A stretch of DNA of 8,600 nucleotides. Origin: an uncultured Prevotellaceae bacterium. GTDB lineage: Bacteria; Bacteroidota; Bacteroidia; Bacteroidales; Bacteroidaceae. The position numbers and the translations under genes are program-made. Of the stretch, positions 6,544 through 8,600 are shown piece after piece. The DNA lies in contig CAMZHB010000053.1 of assembly GCA_947306605.1 (NCBI GenBank), forward strand, positions 1 to 8,600, read 5' to 3'. Within the stretch, counting starts at the first letter, position 1, and each line of letters begins with the position of its first letter. The notes under the pieces are model-generated. The model saw only the letters and a list, made by a program, of their open reading frames with translations, searched no databases and had not been told where the DNA came from.

Positions 6544-8600
6544 CTATTCTTGTGTATAAACACGCTTGACACGCGTACTGACGGAGGTAAGTACTTCGTA
6601 AGGAATTGTCTCAAGGATATTGGAAAGCACGGTTACGGGTAAATCATCACCAAATATGATTACAGCATCACCTTCCCGGCACTGGATATCAGTAACATCG
6701 ACCAGACACACATCCATGCAGATATTTCCGACGTAAGGTGCCTTCTGCCCGTTCACAAGGCAATATCCGTTGCCACGACCAAGGCGACGGTTCAGTCCAT
6801 CTGCATAACCGATAGGAACAGCTGCGATACGGCTGTCACGGTGTAGGACACCACGTCGACTATATCCCACAGTATCGCCAGAAGGAACGTCACGCAATTG
6901 AAGAATTGTGGACTGGAGCGTGCTGACATTGTGAATCATTCTATTGGAATAGGGATCAACTCCATAAAGTCCTAATCCAAGCCGCACCATATCCATCTGA
7001 TATTGCGGGAAACGCTCTATACCGGCCGTATTACAAATGTGACGCAAAATGGGATGAGCAAAAGATGAGCAAAACTTAGAACTGGCTTTATCAAATCGCT
7101 CGAACTGCCACGTTGTAAAGTCATTAAAATCATCACCATCACTACCGACGAAATGAGAAAATATACTGCGCGGAATAAGATTGTTCTGCAGCTTCAAACA
7201 TTCGATTAACTTGTCTATATCTTCCTCAGGATGAAAACCAAGCCTGTGCATGCCGGTGTCAAGTTTAATGTGGACAGGAAAGTTTGAGACTCCCTGTTTC
7301 TCTGCAGCCTTCAACAATGCCTCAAGTAGCCTGAAATTGTATACCTCTGGCTCCAATTTGTAATCAAACATATCTTGGAACGCAGACATTTCGGGATTCA
7401 TCACCATGATATTGGCTTTGATACCCGCACGACGCAATTCGACACCTTCATCTGCAACAGCGACAGCCAAATAATCCACTCCGTGATCCTGAAGTGTGCG
7501 TGAAACTTCAATAGCTCCAGCTCCGTAAGCAGAAGCCTTCACCATACACACCATTTTCGTGCTTTGCTTCAAAAATGAACGGTAATAATTAAGATTATCT
7601 ACAAGTGCAGTCAGATTTACTTGGAGTGTCGTTTCATGAACTCGAAGTTCAAGCCGCCGCGATAGGCGATCAAACCGGAAAGGACTCGCTCCCTTAAGAA
7701 GAATTAGTTCATCACATAATTTATCTAATGCTCCGCTTTCAACAAGGTCTTTTGTGGACGCATAAAAATTGCTTTGCATTTCAAAAGAAGCCGTGTGGTG
7801 ACATATTTCTGGTCCAACGCCGACAACATAGTCCACACCGCGTTCACGACACAACTTTCCAGCGTCAGCATATAACCTGTCGGGCGAAATACCATTGTCT
7901 AAAATGTCACTCAAAATCAGTGTAAGCCGGCGACAATGGCTTTGAGTCTGACGTCTGTGGGCATCCTGACGTATCTCTCGCTCCTGATCCTGATTTCGGT
8001 AAATCTGGGTCTGATCAACCTGCTGCCCATCCCGGGACTGGACGGCAGCCGCATCCTGTTCCTCCTGGCGGAAGCGGTGCGGAGAAAACCGATCAGCCGC
8101 AAAATCGAGAGCTATATCCAACGACTTGAGGTCATTACCTGATGAATCGCTAATCAAAACGCACCTGTTAATCCCTTCTTTCACTTCAAGCCGCAGTGCA
8201 ACAGGTTCCAGTCGTTCCATCCGCCGGTTAAGTACCTCAGGTGAAGCACCCAATATCAAGCAAGTGGCCAATGCGCAGACCGAATTCCCAATTGAGGCAT
8301 CATCAGTCATAGGTAAGTCATACGAGTACATGCAATGTTCATACATATAAGTGACATGCGTTATACATTCTCTCTTAACCAATGATGTAACAAAAAGGTC
8401 GGCACTATCATCACGCATAGACCAACGAAATAAACGTTTGCTAAGTTCAGCAGCATCAACCTGCGAAGCAACAACTGGATTATCCGTATTACATACAACG
8501 ATGTTCGAATTCTTAAATAGTAATAACTTCTCTCGACACTTCTCTTCCAAACTGGCAAAGTTTTCCTGATGCGCCTGCCCAATGTTGGTCAAAACGCCAA
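6544..8600 (-). CDS. alr: MurF-alanine racemase fusion, 5' end outside the window, with a foreign in-frame insert
   Basis: The frame is open to the window edge and enters inside the MurF domain (GVLTNIGQAHQENF), so the ATP site lies outside. MurF adds D-Ala-D-Ala to UDP-MurNAc-tripeptide; the racemase makes D-Ala by PLP chemistry. The single-chain fusion is common in Bacteroidetes. Numbering from the Leu codon at 8592, MurF runs to about residue 315 and the racemase from about 320 to 682. In the racemase, K352 in MVKASAYGAG is the PLP lysine, HRLGF (449-453) a PLP-site segment, Y577 in VGYSRRG the second catalytic base, and GYADG (595-599) and ICMDVCLVDVT are family signatures. The racemase looks intact. 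Two oddities are in MurF: the usual DSYNSD motif reads DSSGND (149-154), and residues about 165-214 are an extra Gln/Arg/Glu-rich stretch lying in the loop before the LTLILSDI strand. That insert is described separately. In this fusion family MurF is often a poor or inactive ligase; whether it works here is unclear. Confidence 0.93.
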   Translation of the reverse strand, partial: GVLTNIGQAHQENFASLEEKCREKLLLFKNSNIVVCNTDNPVVASQVDAAELSKRLFRWSMRDDSADLFVTSLVKRECITHVTYMYEHCMYSYDLPMTDDASIGNSVCALATCLILGASPEVLNRRMERLEPVALRLEVKEGINRCVLISDSSGNDLKSLDIALDFAADRFSPHRFRQEEQDAAAVQSRDGQQVDQTQIYRNQDQEREIRQDAHRRQTQSHCRRLTLILSDILDNGISPDRLYADAGKLCRERGVDYVVGVGPEICHHTASFEMQSNFYASTKDLVESGALDKLCDELILLKGASPFRFDRLSRRLELRVHETTLQVNLTALVDNLNYYRSFLKQSTKMVCMVKASAYGAGAIEVSRTLQDHGVDYLAVAVADEGVELRRAGIKANIMVMNPEMSAFQDMFDYKLEPEVYNFRLLEALLKAAEKQGVSNFPVHIKLDTGMHRLGFHPEEDIDKLIECLKLQNNLIPRSIFSHFVGSDGDDFNDFTTWQFERFDKASSKFCSSFAHPILRHICNTAGIERFPQYQMDMVRLGLGLYGVDPYSNRMIHNVSTLQSTILQLRDVPSGDTVGYSRRGVLHRDSRIAAVPIGYADGLNRRLGRGNGYCLVNGQKAPYVGNICMDVCLVDVTDIQCREGDAVIIFGDDLPVTVLSNILETIPYEVLTSVSTRVKRVYTQE
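7951..8100 (+). pseudogene. Antisense fragment of an M50 site-2 protease (RseP-like) gene inside murF-alr
   Basis: Read on the plus strand, these 50 codons give a hydrophobic membrane segment (LSLLILISVNLGLINLL), then PIPGLDGSRILFLLAEAVRRKPIS. This is the C-terminal signature of M50 site-2 proteases: N-x-x-P-x-P-x-LDG, where the Asp is a zinc ligand, followed by the R-I-L-F-L-L-x-E-A-x-R-x-K-P-I helix. GC is about 60% (90 of 150, by my count) against about 44% in the adjacent 7741-7920, and Leu is nearly always CTG. The GLDGSR and RRKPIS details look more like Firmicutes than Bacteroidetes homologues. It has no start, no other protease domains and no stop of its own, so it is a gene fragment. 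Edges are approximate: the host protein resumes at QSHCRR on the left and LDIALDF on the right. The right edge may include a shared AAAATCGAG (8101-8109). Confidence 0.75.

Noticed and set aside
6351..6569. Plus-strand open frame of 72 codons in the intergenic gap, with plausible codon use
   Set aside because: It contains the whole terminator hairpin of the opposite strand, overlaps the end of murF-alr by 26 bases, has no recognisable family and no clear ribosome site or promoter. A frame of this length is not surprising here. Homologues with conserved protein sequence would change my mind.
7936..8142. Plus-strand open frame of 68 codons as a complete small membrane protein gene
   Set aside because: The recognisable protease part covers only about 7951-8100. 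The ends are antisense of conserved MurF codons, and no start signals are present, so it is a fragment and not a gene.

Overview
The window looks like a Bacteroidales chromosome segment. The evidence is a C-terminal part of a MurF-alanine racemase fusion (an arrangement typical of Bacteroidetes), a CotH-type secreted protein with a type IX secretion (T9SS) sorting tail, a PD40-repeat lipoprotein, a Bacteroidetes-style -7 promoter box, and moderate GC with no strong Shine-Dalgarno sites. I would not name a genus. Every gene I accept is on the minus strand, so the window reads biologically from right to left.

Right end (8600 to 6544): the MurF C-terminal part plus the complete alanine racemase domain of a cell-wall precursor enzyme. 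Its 5' end lies outside the window. A perfect 13-bp hairpin with a T-rich tail follows (6431-6474) and should end that transcript. A 392-bp gap (6152-6543) holds this terminator and a candidate promoter.

Left two thirds (6151 to 1): a tight run that looks like one operon. In transcription order it is a 973-residue exported CotH-domain protein; 9 nt later a 526-residue inner-membrane protein (probably the DUF6057 family); then, overlapping by one base, a PD40 beta-propeller lipoprotein with one c-type heme motif; and 11 nt after that the start of a probable NUDIX NAD(H) diphosphatase-like gene cut by the window edge. The first three all have export or membrane signals, so they probably act together in the envelope. 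Their biochemical role is unknown to me.

Two things are out of the ordinary. First, inside the MurF part of the fusion, about 150 bp (roughly 7951-8100) is a GC-rich stretch. Read on the opposite strand, it encodes the C-terminal signature region of an M50 site-2 protease (RseP-like), more like Firmicutes than Bacteroidetes. It sits in frame, antisense and without stops, and adds about 46 Gln/Arg/Glu-rich residues to the enzyme. It is either a real foreign insertion or an assembly or amplification chimera. Second, the PD40 lipoprotein is split by a frameshift near 1384-1391: the signal peptide and N-terminal domain are in one frame and the heme motif and propeller in another. This may be a sequencing error or a true lesion. 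Having both in one window makes sequence quality a serious question. I see no convincing wholly new multi-gene system, no RNA gene, no CRISPR array and no insertion sequence.
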